Source: JAVBTR01 sp031556065
Lineage (GTDB): Bacteria; Bacillota; Clostridia; Christensenellales; Aristaeellaceae
NCBI GenBank assembly: GCA_031556065.1
Contig: JAVBTR010000020.1
Span: 23,959-87,958 of the forward strand
Direction: 5' to 3'
DNA: 64,000 bases
Of this stretch, positions 53,509 to 61,668 are shown in pieces. Numbering within the stretch: the first letter of the stretch is position 1; each line of letters begins with the position of its first letter. A model generated the notes under the pieces. That model saw only the letters and a list, made by a program, of their open reading frames with translations, was not told the DNA's origin and did no database searches. The translations under genes and the position numbers were made by a program.

Positions 53509-56500
53509 GCTTTTTTTACGGCTAAGGTAGCGGGCTCGCCGTTCAAATCCCATTCTTTGACGATGTAGCTGCTGTCCCCCTGGCCTAAACCGAAGGAAGT
53601 GGCCAGCACTGCGGCCATAATGGTTTCCTTGCCGCTTTCAAGAGCAGAAAACAGGGGCTCTTGAACGGTATACAGAACGCTGATGCGGTCTGTTACATCG
53701 AAATCGCTCTCTTTGCGCATGGTCTGCAGCTTGGAGATGGCTTCCCGTACAAACCCTTCCCGAATCAATTCCGGGCTTAGGTTGGTGTCCAATACCACGG
53801 TGACACCACGATCAGATTGGGCCATGAAGCCTTCTTTTTGCGTGTTTTCCGTAAGCACATCGCTTTTTTCCAATGTGACTACGGTATCATTAACATTGAA
53901 AGAAACGGTTTCGCCCTTTTCAAAGGCATCTACCACGTCGTTTCCATCCATGGTCTTAAGCAGTTGGCCGATCTGGCCTAAGAGCTTGCCGTACTTAGGG
54001 CCTAAGGTGCGCATTTGAGGCTTTAGGTTATAGGTGGTAAAGGCACGGGCATCTTCGGTGAATACCAGCTCTTTCACGTTTAATTCATCCTTGCAAAGGG
54101 CCACGTATTCATCGGAGAAGGCAGCGCCCTTTACATACAAAGCCTTAGCGGGCTGGCGTACCTTCATGGAGGCCAGGTTCCGGGCGGAGCGGGCCAATTG
54201 CACTACGTTTAAAAGGGCATTCATCTGCTGTTCCATAGCTAGGTCGATGTATTTTTCTTCCCAGACAGGGAAATCGCACAGATGTACGGATTCCATAGCC
54301 TTTGCGTCCACGGAACGCACCAGGTTCTGGTACATGCTTTCGGCCATGAAGGGCACGAAAGGCGCAATGACCTTGGTTAAGGTTTCCAGCACGGTATAGA
54401 GGGTGATGAAGGCAGCTTCCTTATCCCCTGCCATACCCTTGCCCCAGAACCGTTCCCGGCCACGGCGGATGTACCAGTTGGAAAGCTCATCCACAAATTC
54501 GTTGACAGCCCGTGCAGGCTCGGGGATGCGGTAGTTGCTAAGATCGTCATCCACCTTTTTAACAAGTGAATGGAGCTTGGAAAGAATCCACTTATCCATC
54601 AGGCTTAATTCCGCGTTTTCAAGGGGATGTTCTTTTGGATCAAAGCCGTCGATGTTGGCGTACATCACAAAGAAAGCATACACGTTTTGCAGCGTACCCA
54701 TGAACTTGCGACGGCACTCGGCTACCGCTTCGGCGGAAAAACGGCTGGGGAGCCAGGGGGCGGTGGAATAGAAGTACCAACGCACCGCGTCGGCCCCGTG
54801 CTCGTTCAAGGCATCGAAAGGGTCTACCACGTTGCCTTTATGCTTGGACATTTTGATCCCGTCCTTATCCTGCACGTGGCCCAGCACGATGCAGTTATCA
54901 AAGGGCGAACGGTCAAACAGCGCAGTAGAGATGGCCTCCAGGGTGTAGAACCAGCCGCGGGTCTGATCGATGGCTTCGGAAATAAAGTCCGCTGGATAGC
55001 GCTGTTCAAATTTTTCTTTGTTTTCAAAGGGATAATGCCATTGGGCAAAGGGCATGGAGCCGGAATCGTACCAGCAGTCAATCACGTCTTTCACACGGTG
55101 CATTTCCTTGCCACACTCAGGGCAAGTGATGGTGATGGCATCGATAAAGGGCCGGTGGAGTTCCACATCCTCAAAGGGCGTTACGGCCATGTCGTGAAGC
55201 TCCTGCTTGGACCCGATCACATGGATGTGACCATCCTCGCAGGTCCATACAGGAAGGGGAGTTCCCCAATAGCGTTCACGGCTTAACCCCCAATCGAGCA
55301 CGTTTTCAAGGAAGTTGCCCATGCGGCCTTCCTTAATGTTGTCCGGCATCCAGTTGATGGTGCGGTTGTTGTGCACCAAATTATCCTTCAATTGGCTCAT
55401 GCGGATAAACCAGGTGGGCCGTGCATAATAAAGCAGAGGCGTATCGCAGCGCCAGCAAAAGGGGTAGTTGTGGGTGTAGGGCAGGGGTGCGAAAAGAAGC
55501 TGACGCTCTTTCAGATTGGCCAGGATCTTGGGGTCGGCAGTCTTTACAAAATCCCCTTCCCAGGGGGTGCCCTCGATGAATTTGCCCTGGGTGTCCACCA
55601 TTTGCACAAAAGGCAGGTTGTTCACCCGGCCTACACGGGCGTCGTCCTCACCAAAGGCAGGGGCGATGTGCACAATGCCGGTGCCGTCGGACAAGGTTAC
55701 GTAATCGTCTGCCACCACATACCAGGCCTTTTCTTTGGGGCTAGCAAAATTATACAGGGGTTCGTATTCCACGCCTTGAAGCTCTGTGCCCTTCATGGTT
55801 TGAAGGATATTTACGTCCTTGCCGCTGAACACGGATTCAACCAACGCTTTGGCCATATAATACTTAAGGCCATCGGATTCCAGCAGGCAGTAATCTTCTT
55901 TGGCATTAACGCAAAGGGCCACGTTGGAAAGCAGCGTCCAGGGGGTGGTGGTCCAGGCCAGAAGGCAGGTAGCATCCTTACCCTTGACCATGAAACGGAC
56001 AATGGCAGAAGTATCGGTGACTTCCTTATAGCCCTGGGCCACCTCATGGGAAGAAAGGGCCGTGCCGCAGCGGGGGCAGTAGGGCACAATTTTGTGGCCC
56101 TTGTAAAGCAGGCCTTTTTCGTGGATGGTTTTAAGGCTCCACCACTCGGATTCGATATAGTTGTCGTGGTAAGTCACATAAGGATCGTCCATGTCGGCCC
56201 AGAAGCCTACCCGGTTGGACATTTCTTCCCATTCGGAAAGGTATTTCCAAACGGATTTTTTGCATTCGGCAATGAATGGCTCGATGCCGTACTTTTCGAT
56301 TTGGGGCTTGCCGTCCAGGCCCAACAACTTTTCCACTTCCAATTCAACAGGCAGGCCATGGGTATCCCAGCCGGCTTTGCGAAGAACGTTTTCACCCTTC
56401 ATGGAATGGAAACGGGGGATAATATCCTTGATGGCCCTTGTGAGCACGTGGCCGATATGGGGCTTGCCGTTGGCCGTAGGGGGGCCATCGTAGAAGGTGA

Positions 56501-56624
56501 AGGCTTTTTCTGCGTCGTCCCGTAAATGGAAGGATTTGTGGATGATGTCGTTCTCCTTCCAAAATGCCAGAACCTCTTGTTCTGCCTGGACAAAATCCAG
56601 GTTAGTGGAAACCTTTTTGTACAT
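53505..56624 (-). CDS. ileS: Isoleucyl-tRNA synthetase
   Basis: Class I synthetase of 1039 residues charging tRNA-Ile. ATP motifs PHIGHVLTR and KMSKHKGN, a large CP1 editing domain (LAWTTTPWTL, about residue 225), and zinc Cys pairs in the 190 and 520 regions. Length and motifs fit the type 2, eukaryote-like branch common in Clostridia, a branch often less sensitive to mupirocin (inference). Expression is controlled by the T-box leader upstream. The GH4-like gene begins inside its stop codon. Confidence 0.96.
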   Translation of the reverse strand: MYKKVSTNLDFVQAEQEVLAFWKENDIIHKSFHLRDDAEKAFTFYDGPPTANGKPHIGHVLTRAIKDIIPRFHSMKGENVLRKAGWDTHGLPVELEVEKLLGLDGKPQIEKYGIEPFIAECKKSVWKYLSEWEEMSNRVGFWADMDDPYVTYHDNYIESEWWSLKTIHEKGLLYKGHKIVPYCPRCGTALSSHEVAQGYKEVTDTSAIVRFMVKGKDATCLLAWTTTPWTLLSNVALCVNAKEDYCLLESDGLKYYMAKALVESVFSGKDVNILQTMKGTELQGVEYEPLYNFASPKEKAWYVVADDYVTLSDGTGIVHIAPAFGEDDARVGRVNNLPFVQMVDTQGKFIEGTPWEGDFVKTADPKILANLKERQLLFAPLPYTHNYPFCWRCDTPLLYYARPTWFIRMSQLKDNLVHNNRTINWMPDNIKEGRMGNFLENVLDWGLSRERYWGTPLPVWTCEDGHIHVIGSKQELHDMAVTPFEDVELHRPFIDAITITCPECGKEMHRVKDVIDCWYDSGSMPFAQWHYPFENKEKFEQRYPADFISEAIDQTRGWFYTLEAISTALFDRSPFDNCIVLGHVQDKDGIKMSKHKGNVVDPFDALNEHGADAVRWYFYSTAPWLPSRFSAEAVAECRRKFMGTLQNVYAFFVMYANIDGFDPKEHPLENAELSLMDKWILSKLHSLVKKVDDDLSNYRIPEPARAVNEFVDELSNWYIRRGRERFWGKGMAGDKEAAFITLYTVLETLTKVIAPFVPFMAESMYQNLVRSVDAKAMESVHLCDFPVWEEKYIDLAMEQQMNALLNVVQLARSARNLASMKVRQPAKALYVKGAAFSDEYVALCKDELNVKELVFTEDARAFTTYNLKPQMRTLGPKYGKLLGQIGQLLKTMDGNDVVDAFEKGETVSFNVNDTVVTLEKSDVLTENTQKEGFMAQSDRGVTVVLDTNLSPELIREGFVREAISKLQTMRKESDFDVTDRISVLYTVQEPLFSALESGKETIMAAVLATSFGLGQGDSSYIVKEWDLNGEPATLAVKKA

Positions 56625-56654
56625 AGGGTTTACCCTCCTTATAGCTTTGGGGTA

Positions 56655-56895
56655 ATAAAAAGCCCCAAGCTAAATTGCTTGGGGCGGAGTTTATCCGCGG
56701 TACCACCCAAATTGGCGGCAAAGCCGCCCACTTTGAAGCCCTGTATCGGGAGCGCCCGCCTTTCCCTAACAAAAAGCTCAAGAAAGGCCACTCCGAGGTG
56801 ATTTGGCACACCCGCCCTTTACCGGCCTTTCACCAACCGCCGGCTCGCTTCAAAAGGCTTCTGGTCCACCCGTCCTCATCAATGTGGTATTCCAA
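56655..56895 (-). promoter_or_regulatory. T-box leader (isoleucine) of ileS
   Basis: Transcription attenuator that reads uncharged tRNA-Ile. The T-box core GGTGGTACCGCG is at 56696-56707, the stem I apical pattern AGCGAGCCGGCGGTTGGTG is at about 56842-56860, and the specifier is probably ATC at 56800-56802 followed by the usual purine. The terminator is GCCCCAAGC/GCTTGGGGC (56662-56685) with a TTTTTATTA tail. Uncharged tRNA should favour the antiterminator and open ileS. Confidence 0.9.
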
Positions 56896-56896
56896 T

Positions 56897-56924
56897 ATTA
56901 TAGCCATTTTTCAAGAAAAGTAAA
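56897..56924 (-). promoter_or_regulatory. Promoter of the T-box/ileS transcript
   Basis: Minus-strand TTTACT (56919-56924), 16-base spacer, TATAAT (56897-56902), directly ahead of the T-box leader. Confidence 0.6.
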
Positions 56925-56937
56925 GCATTTTACTTTG

Positions 56938-56966
56938 TTGCCTGAATTGAAATTTTCTATTATAAT
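56938..56966 (+). promoter_or_regulatory. Promoter of the CDF transporter gene
   Basis: TTGCCT (56938-56943) and TATAAT (56961-56966) with a 17-base spacer; divergent from the ileS promoter. Confidence 0.68.
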
Positions 56967-57002
56967 AATTGCCGAAACGATTGTCGAAAAGAGGTGCTTT
57001 TT

Positions 57003-58118
57003 GTGGAAGAAAGCCGTGCGGCCCAGGGCAACAAAGGGGCCATGATGGGCATTTGTGTCAACATTGCCCTTTGCTTAATGAAGTTTTTTACGGGAATTAT
57101 AACCAAATCCGTTGCCATTACAGCCGATGCGGCCAATAACTTATCAGACGCCATGGGTAGTGTGGTGGCGCTGTTTTCTATTCAGGTAGCGCAAAAGCCC
57201 TTGGATAAGGAGCACCCCTTTGGCCATGGGCGGATGGAATATGTGGGCGGGCTTATTGTGGGGATGATTATCCTTCTGATGGGCTTTGAGCTTTTTAAAA
57301 GCGGCGTGGAGGGGATTGTTACCCCGGCGGAATTATCTTTTTCGCTGCTGTCCTTTGCGCTGATGGGCGTGTCCATTCTAGCGAAGGTGTTTTTGTATTT
57401 TTATTATACGTCTATCGATAAAAAGATCGGCTCTGTGGCCATGAAGGCGGCTGCCAAGGATAGCTTATCCGACGTGGTGGCCACCAGCGGGATCATTCTT
57501 TCCATGGTTATTACCAGGTTTTTCGGTCTGAAGGTGGACGGCTATGTAGGCGTTTTGGTGGCTCTGGTGGTTTTAAAGGCTGGCTATTCCGTATGCAAAG
57601 AAACGGTGGATAGGCTCCTTGGGGGCACGCCGGATAAAGAGCTTGGGGAAGACCTGGCTAAGGCGCTTTTAAGCTACGAGGGCATTTTGGGTGTGCACGA
57701 TATGGTATTGCACGACTATGGCCCAGGCCGCTGTGTGGCCTCTGTTCACGCGGAGGTATCGGCGGAGGATAATATTGTGGCTATCCATGAAGTGATCGAT
57801 CAGGCGGAACGGGAGATTGGTGAAAAATTCAATTTGCCTATTTGTATTCATATGGACCCAATCGTAACAGATGATGGGGAGAGCAACGCAGTCCAGGCCC
57901 AGATGGCCGCATTTTTAAAGACGGTGGACAGCAGGCTAATGCTCCACGATTTTCGCCGGGTGCCGGGGGAAAAGCAGATCAATTTGATATTCGATGTGGT
58001 TTTGCCCTTGGATTATGAGGATGAAAGCGCGCTAAAGACGAAAATTGAGGTTCATGCTTTGGAGCTGGATACGAGGTACCGCTGCGTGCTGCACTTCGAC
58101 AGGGATTATTTCCGGTAA
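57003..58118 (+). CDS. Cation diffusion facilitator metal transporter
   Basis: Proton-coupled efflux pump for Zn, Mn, Fe or similar metals, 371 residues. Six helices; metal-site residues appear in ADAANNLSD (helix 2) and AAKDSLSDVVATSG (helix 5), and HPFGHGRMEYVGG is the CDF loop. A cytoplasmic C-terminal domain of about 90 residues (VHDMVLHDYGPGRCVASVHA) plus a further extension follows. The start is GTG at 57003, eight bases after GAGG. The metal is not predictable with certainty. Confidence 0.92.
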   Translation: MEESRAAQGNKGAMMGICVNIALCLMKFFTGIITKSVAITADAANNLSDAMGSVVALFSIQVAQKPLDKEHPFGHGRMEYVGGLIVGMIILLMGFELFKSGVEGIVTPAELSFSLLSFALMGVSILAKVFLYFYYTSIDKKIGSVAMKAAAKDSLSDVVATSGIILSMVITRFFGLKVDGYVGVLVALVVLKAGYSVCKETVDRLLGGTPDKELGEDLAKALLSYEGILGVHDMVLHDYGPGRCVASVHAEVSAEDNIVAIHEVIDQAEREIGEKFNLPICIHMDPIVTDDGESNAVQAQMAAFLKTVDSRLMLHDFRRVPGEKQINLIFDVVLPLDYEDESALKTKIEVHALELDTRYRCVLHFDRDYFR

Positions 58119-58178
58119 TTTCCATGGATGAATTTTGTCGAATGGTGCGTTTGTACCTTTGAAAAGGAGGTGCATAGG

Positions 58179-59159
58179 GTGAGCAGATTTAAGAAACTGT
58201 TCTCTATTGTGTTGATTGTAATGGTGGGCATGTGCTGTGCCGGGGCGGAAGAGCTGGGCAGCCTGGTGGATGTGCCTAATGAGATCGTGGAGGAAGACGA
58301 ATATATTAATGATGTGATCATTGAAGATAACAGCGAAGATAACCCTATTGGCAAACTGGAAAACGTATCCGACGGGCCGGACGTTTTTAACTTGCTTTTA
58401 ATTGGTACCGATGGCTATTCAAGCCAGATTAATGGCCGCAGCGACAGCATGATGCTGGTGCGTCTGAACCGAAAAGACGGAACAATTAAGATTGCTTCCT
58501 TTATGCGGGATCTGTTTGTGAAGATTCCGGGGAAGGGCAAGACGCGTTTAAACGCAGCGTTTGTGTATGGCGGCGCGGATTTGCTAAAGGAAACCCTGTA
58601 TAATAATTTCGGCGTAACAGCCGACGCGTATGTAGCTGTGAATTTCGCCATTATGAAAGAACTGGTGGATGAAATCGGCGGCGTGGATTTGACCATTACG
58701 AAAAGCGAAATGAACCAGATCAATAAATGGATGCAGGACTACTATAAAAACAGCAGGAAAAAGGCCACCTATACGAAAATAACGGAGTATGGGCAGGTAC
58801 ATTTGGATGGAGATCAGGCCTTGGCGTTTTCGCGCATTCGCGCCATAGATAGCGATTACGAGCGGACAAGGCGGCAGCGGGATGTGATCCAGGCGGCCTT
58901 TACCAAGGTCATGGGCATGGATAAGATGCGGATCGCCGCGCTTGTGATGGGCAATCTGGGAAAGGTGAAAACGGACCTGGATTTGGAGGACGCTATGAAG
59001 CTGGCGCCGCTGGTACTATCGGTGGATAACTGGGAGATGAGCACCCTTAGAATTCCGGCGGACAACTGTTTTACGTCGGAAACCATTAGTGGAATGGCGG
59101 TGTTGGTGCCTAACCTTGAAAAGAACAAGGTAAAGCTGGAAGCATTTTTCGGTGATTAA
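58179..59159 (+). CDS. LytR-CpsA-Psr family cell-wall glycopolymer ligase
   Basis: Membrane-anchored enzyme of 326 residues that attaches wall teichoic acid or other polymers to peptidoglycan using lipid-linked intermediates. N-terminal helix (LFSIVLIVMVGMCCAG), then the LCP domain: LLLIGTDGYSSQINGRSDSM, IASFMRDLFVKIPG, and LDGDQALAFSRIRAIDSDY followed by ERTRRQRDVI, carrying the conserved Arg and Asp residues. Start is GTG at 58179 with AAGGAGG eight bases upstream. A palindromic element follows its stop. Confidence 0.92.
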   Translation: MSRFKKLFSIVLIVMVGMCCAGAEELGSLVDVPNEIVEEDEYINDVIIEDNSEDNPIGKLENVSDGPDVFNLLLIGTDGYSSQINGRSDSMMLVRLNRKDGTIKIASFMRDLFVKIPGKGKTRLNAAFVYGGADLLKETLYNNFGVTADAYVAVNFAIMKELVDEIGGVDLTITKSEMNQINKWMQDYYKNSRKKATYTKITEYGQVHLDGDQALAFSRIRAIDSDYERTRRQRDVIQAAFTKVMGMDKMRIAALVMGNLGKVKTDLDLEDAMKLAPLVLSVDNWEMSTLRIPADNCFTSETISGMAVLVPNLEKNKVKLEAFFGD

Positions 59160-59163
59160 TAAC

Positions 59164-59291
59164 GGGGCTGACGCAGTAAGAATTAAGGAAACGCAAAGGG
59201 CTTTGATCCCGTTATGGGATTTTTAAGGGATGAAATCCCTTGAACGGGGTCTGTGACAGCGTCCCAGCGTTTTCCTTATTGCGACAGCCCC
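59164..59291. repeat. 128-base inverted-repeat element after the LCP gene
   Basis: GGGGCTG(A/T)CGCA at the left is repeated inverted as TGCGACAGCCCC at the right, and the similarity continues (AAGGAAACGC against GCGTTTTCCTT). Inside are two smaller hairpins, GATCCC/GGGATT and AAGGGATGAAATCCCTT; the last is identical to the final hairpin of the array at 42096-42112. A short T run after the right arm means it could also terminate the LCP transcript. Confidence 0.6.
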
Positions 59292-59322
59292 ATTTTTATG
59301 CCCGTTTTTGTAGAAAAAGGGC

Positions 59323-59351
59323 TTGACACAGCCTACCCGAATCTCTACAAT
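59323..59351 (+). promoter_or_regulatory. Promoter of pyrG
   Basis: TTGACA (59323-59328) and TACAAT (59346-59351) with a 17-base spacer, 52 bases before the pyrG start. A run of eight T follows about ten bases after the -10. Confidence 0.78.
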
Positions 59352-59403
59352 ACATATGTTGTGGGTTTTTTTTAAGTAGATACATGTGAGAAGGAGCGAT
59401 CGT

Positions 59404-60996
59404 ATGTCGGCCAAGTTTGTGTTTGTTACGGGCGGTGTGGTATCTTCGCTGGGCAAGGGAATTACAGCGGCATCCCTGGGAAGGCTGCTGAAAGCGCGTG
59501 GATACAAAGTATCCATGCAAAAGTTGGATCCCTACTATAATGTGGATCCGGGCTTGCTGTCCCCCTTGCAGCATGGTGAAGCCTTCATCACCGACGACGG
59601 CATCGCTGCCGACTTGGACTTGGGGCATTACGAGCGCTTTATCGATGAAAACCTCCGTGGAGAGGCCAGTGTAACCACAGGCAAGGTGCACAAATCCATT
59701 ATGGAAAAAGAGCTCAACGGGGAATTCAAGGGTGGCACCGTCCAAGTGATTCCTCACGTCACCAACGAAATTAAGCACCGTATTCGCGCGGCTGCCGAAA
59801 ACAGCGGCGCGGACATTGCCATTATCGAAATCGGCGGCACCGTAGGGGATATGGAATCCTCCCCCTACCTGGAAGCCATCCGTCAGTTCCGTTGGGATAT
59901 TGGCCAGGGCAACTGCTGTTTCGTTCATGTAACCCTTCTGCCCTACATTGCGGCGGCAGGTGAATTGAAGACCAAACCCACACAGCACTCCGTTATGAAT
60001 CTTCGCTCCATCGGCATTCAGCCAGACGTGATCGTTTGCCGCACAGAAATCCCGATCACCCAGGAAGCCAAAGATAAGATTGGCCAGTTCTGCAACGTGA
60101 AGCCTGGCAACGTGGTGCAAAACACCGACGTGGATGTGCTTTACGGCGTTCCACTCATGCTTGAAAAAGAAGGCCTGGCGGATATCGTTTTAAGGGAACT
60201 GGATTTGGAAAACACCAAAGCCGATTTAACCGATTGGGAACAGTTGGTAGAACGGTTCGTTTCCCCCAAGGGCCAGATCAAAGTGGCGCTGGTGGGCAAA
60301 TACGTTGCCCTTCACGACGCCTATCTTTCTGTAGCGGAAGCGCTGACCCATGCAGGCATCGCGAACCAGCTTTCTGTGGAAATCGATTGGATTTCCTCCG
60401 ATGAAATTACCCAGGATAATGTTAAAGCCATGCTGGAAGGCCACGATGCCATTGTGGTGCCCGGCGGCTACGGGGACAGGGGAACCAAAGGCATTATCAT
60501 AGCGTTGAAATATGCCCGGGAAAACAATGTACCCATGTTGGCCATTGGCTTTGGCATGCAGTTGGCTGCTGTGGAAGCAGCGCGGAACCTGCTGGGCCTA
60601 AAGGATGCCCATTCCACCGAGGTGAAGCCCGATTGCGCCGAAAAAGTAGTGCGGATACCTGCGGAGCGCATCTGTGGCAATGACAGCCGCGGTGCTTCAC
60701 GCATGGGCGGCTGCGATATTACTTTGACCGACGGCTTGGCTAAAAAGGTTTATGGCGCCGATGTCATCCGGGAACGCCATGGCAACCGCTACGAAGTGGA
60801 AGAAGCTTACATTGGGCCTTTGAATGAAAAGAGCTTTGTGGTAACAGGCCGCAGCATTGAAGGCAATTACCCTGAAATTTTCGAAATGAAGAACCATCCT
60901 TATTATCTGGCGGTGATCTACCATCCCGAATTTATTTCCCGTCCTAACAAGGCGCATCCCCTGTTTGTAAAACTGATTGAGGCCGCTAAAAAGTAA
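59404..60996 (+). CDS. pyrG: CTP synthase lacking the glutaminase cysteine
   Basis: Makes CTP from UTP and ATP, 530 residues. The synthetase half is complete (FVTGGVVSSLGKGITAASLG, DPYYNVDPGLLSPLQHGEAF, EIGGTVGDMES). The class I amidotransferase half keeps the oxyanion loop (VPGGYGDRGTKG) and the His-Glu pair (YHPEF), but the nucleophile elbow reads MLAIGFGMQ where the family has GICLGMQ: Cys is replaced by Gly382 (codon GGC at 60547) and the next Leu by Phe. Glutamine hydrolysis should therefore fail, leaving ammonia as nitrogen donor (known for Cys mutants of E. coli PyrG). Frame is intact, so this is not simple decay. The start at 59404 follows AAGGAG. Confidence 0.93.
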   Translation: MSAKFVFVTGGVVSSLGKGITAASLGRLLKARGYKVSMQKLDPYYNVDPGLLSPLQHGEAFITDDGIAADLDLGHYERFIDENLRGEASVTTGKVHKSIMEKELNGEFKGGTVQVIPHVTNEIKHRIRAAAENSGADIAIIEIGGTVGDMESSPYLEAIRQFRWDIGQGNCCFVHVTLLPYIAAAGELKTKPTQHSVMNLRSIGIQPDVIVCRTEIPITQEAKDKIGQFCNVKPGNVVQNTDVDVLYGVPLMLEKEGLADIVLRELDLENTKADLTDWEQLVERFVSPKGQIKVALVGKYVALHDAYLSVAEALTHAGIANQLSVEIDWISSDEITQDNVKAMLEGHDAIVVPGGYGDRGTKGIIIALKYARENNVPMLAIGFGMQLAAVEAARNLLGLKDAHSTEVKPDCAEKVVRIPAERICGNDSRGASRMGGCDITLTDGLAKKVYGADVIRERHGNRYEVEEAYIGPLNEKSFVVTGRSIEGNYPEIFEMKNHPYYLAVIYHPEFISRPNKAHPLFVKLIEAAKK

Positions 60997-61008
60997 GGGT
61001 TAGCAAAA

Positions 61009-61038
61009 ATGCGTGAGGCACTTTCGTGTCTCACGCAT
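61009..61038. terminator. Bidirectional terminator between pyrG and the membrane protein gene
   Basis: ATGCGTGAGGCAC and GTGTCTCACGCAT pair with one mismatch around a TTTC loop; T-rich sequence follows on both strands. It separates two convergent genes. Confidence 0.8.
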
Positions 61039-61048
61039 CCCTTTTACT

Positions 61049-61519
61049 CTATTCTAGAATGGCTAACTGGTTATCCAGGCTTGTAAGGGAATCAGTCAAT
61101 GCGGTTTGCTGCTCAAGGGTGCTTTGCCCGGCTAGCTTTCGGGCTTCAAAGGTATCCAGTGTGGTGATCAGTTCCGTAAACACCTGGGCCGGAAGAATGC
61201 TTTTATTGGTTAGCTGCGTATATTGTTCTACCAGTGTTTGGGCCGCGTATACATGCTGGCGAATCTTGCCAAGAACGCTTGTGGTGTTGGAACCGCCGGT
61301 TCTGGAAAGGGAGTTTACCTGGCCTAGTGCGGAATCGAGTTCGTATGAAATGTCTTTTAAACAGGAAGCACGATAATTTTCCTTAAAGGCTGTAGCGTTG
61401 GAAAGAAGAATGGCCAACACCACAGTGGCAATGAAGAAGATAAGCAACAGCCATTGGAAAATGCGCAGCCGCTTTGTGCTTTGGTATTGGTTCCGCTGGG
61501 AGGAAGAATAATGGTACAT
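61049..61519 (-). CDS. Small single-pass membrane protein, function unknown
   Basis: Protein of 156 residues: a short basic cytoplasmic N terminus, one transmembrane helix at about residues 19-41 (IFQWLLLIFFIATVVLAILL) and an extracytoplasmic helical domain rich in Gln, Thr and Leu that looks like a coiled coil (VEQYTQLTNKSI ... LDTFEARKLAGQSTLEQQTA). GGAGG precedes the start. Its promoter overlaps the divergent glnA promoter base for base. I do not recognise the family. Confidence 0.7.
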   Translation of the reverse strand: MYHYSSSQRNQYQSTKRLRIFQWLLLIFFIATVVLAILLSNATAFKENYRASCLKDISYELDSALGQVNSLSRTGGSNTTSVLGKIRQHVYAAQTLVEQYTQLTNKSILPAQVFTELITTLDTFEARKLAGQSTLEQQTALTDSLTSLDNQLAILE

Positions 61520-61539
61520 GAGAACCTCCGTGATCTAGT

Positions 61540-61568
61540 TTGATTAATTTACTGTTTGGTGCTATTAT
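61540..61568 (+). promoter_or_regulatory. Promoter of the glutamine synthetase gene
   Basis: TTGATT (61540-61545) and TATTAT (61563-61568) with a 17-base spacer, about 100 bases before the start. Its -10 is shared with the opposing promoter. Confidence 0.65.
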
Positions 61569-61592
61569 ATCACAATTGAAGCAAGTGGTAAA
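61564..61592 (-). promoter_or_regulatory. Promoter of the small membrane protein gene
   Basis: Minus-strand TTTACC (61587-61592), 17-base spacer, TATAAT (61564-61569) preceded by TGA (extended -10). Five of six -10 positions coincide with the glnA -10 box on the other strand. Confidence 0.6.
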
Positions 61593-61668
61593 CCCCTTGC
61601 CTCAATTGGCTTAAACTCGTTAAATGGTGGGGCTTGGAACGATTTTTTCGATGGATATGGAGGGTGCG

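Noticed and set aside
55371..56525. Long plus-strand open frame opposite ileS (384 codons)
   Set aside because: It lies wholly antisense to a well-conserved gene and its translation is rich in Gly, His and Phe with no recognisable domain.
59164..59291. Simple terminator of the LCP gene
   Set aside because: A terminator may be part of it, but 128 bases with long outer arms and inner hairpins is more than a terminator requires, so it is listed as a repeat element.
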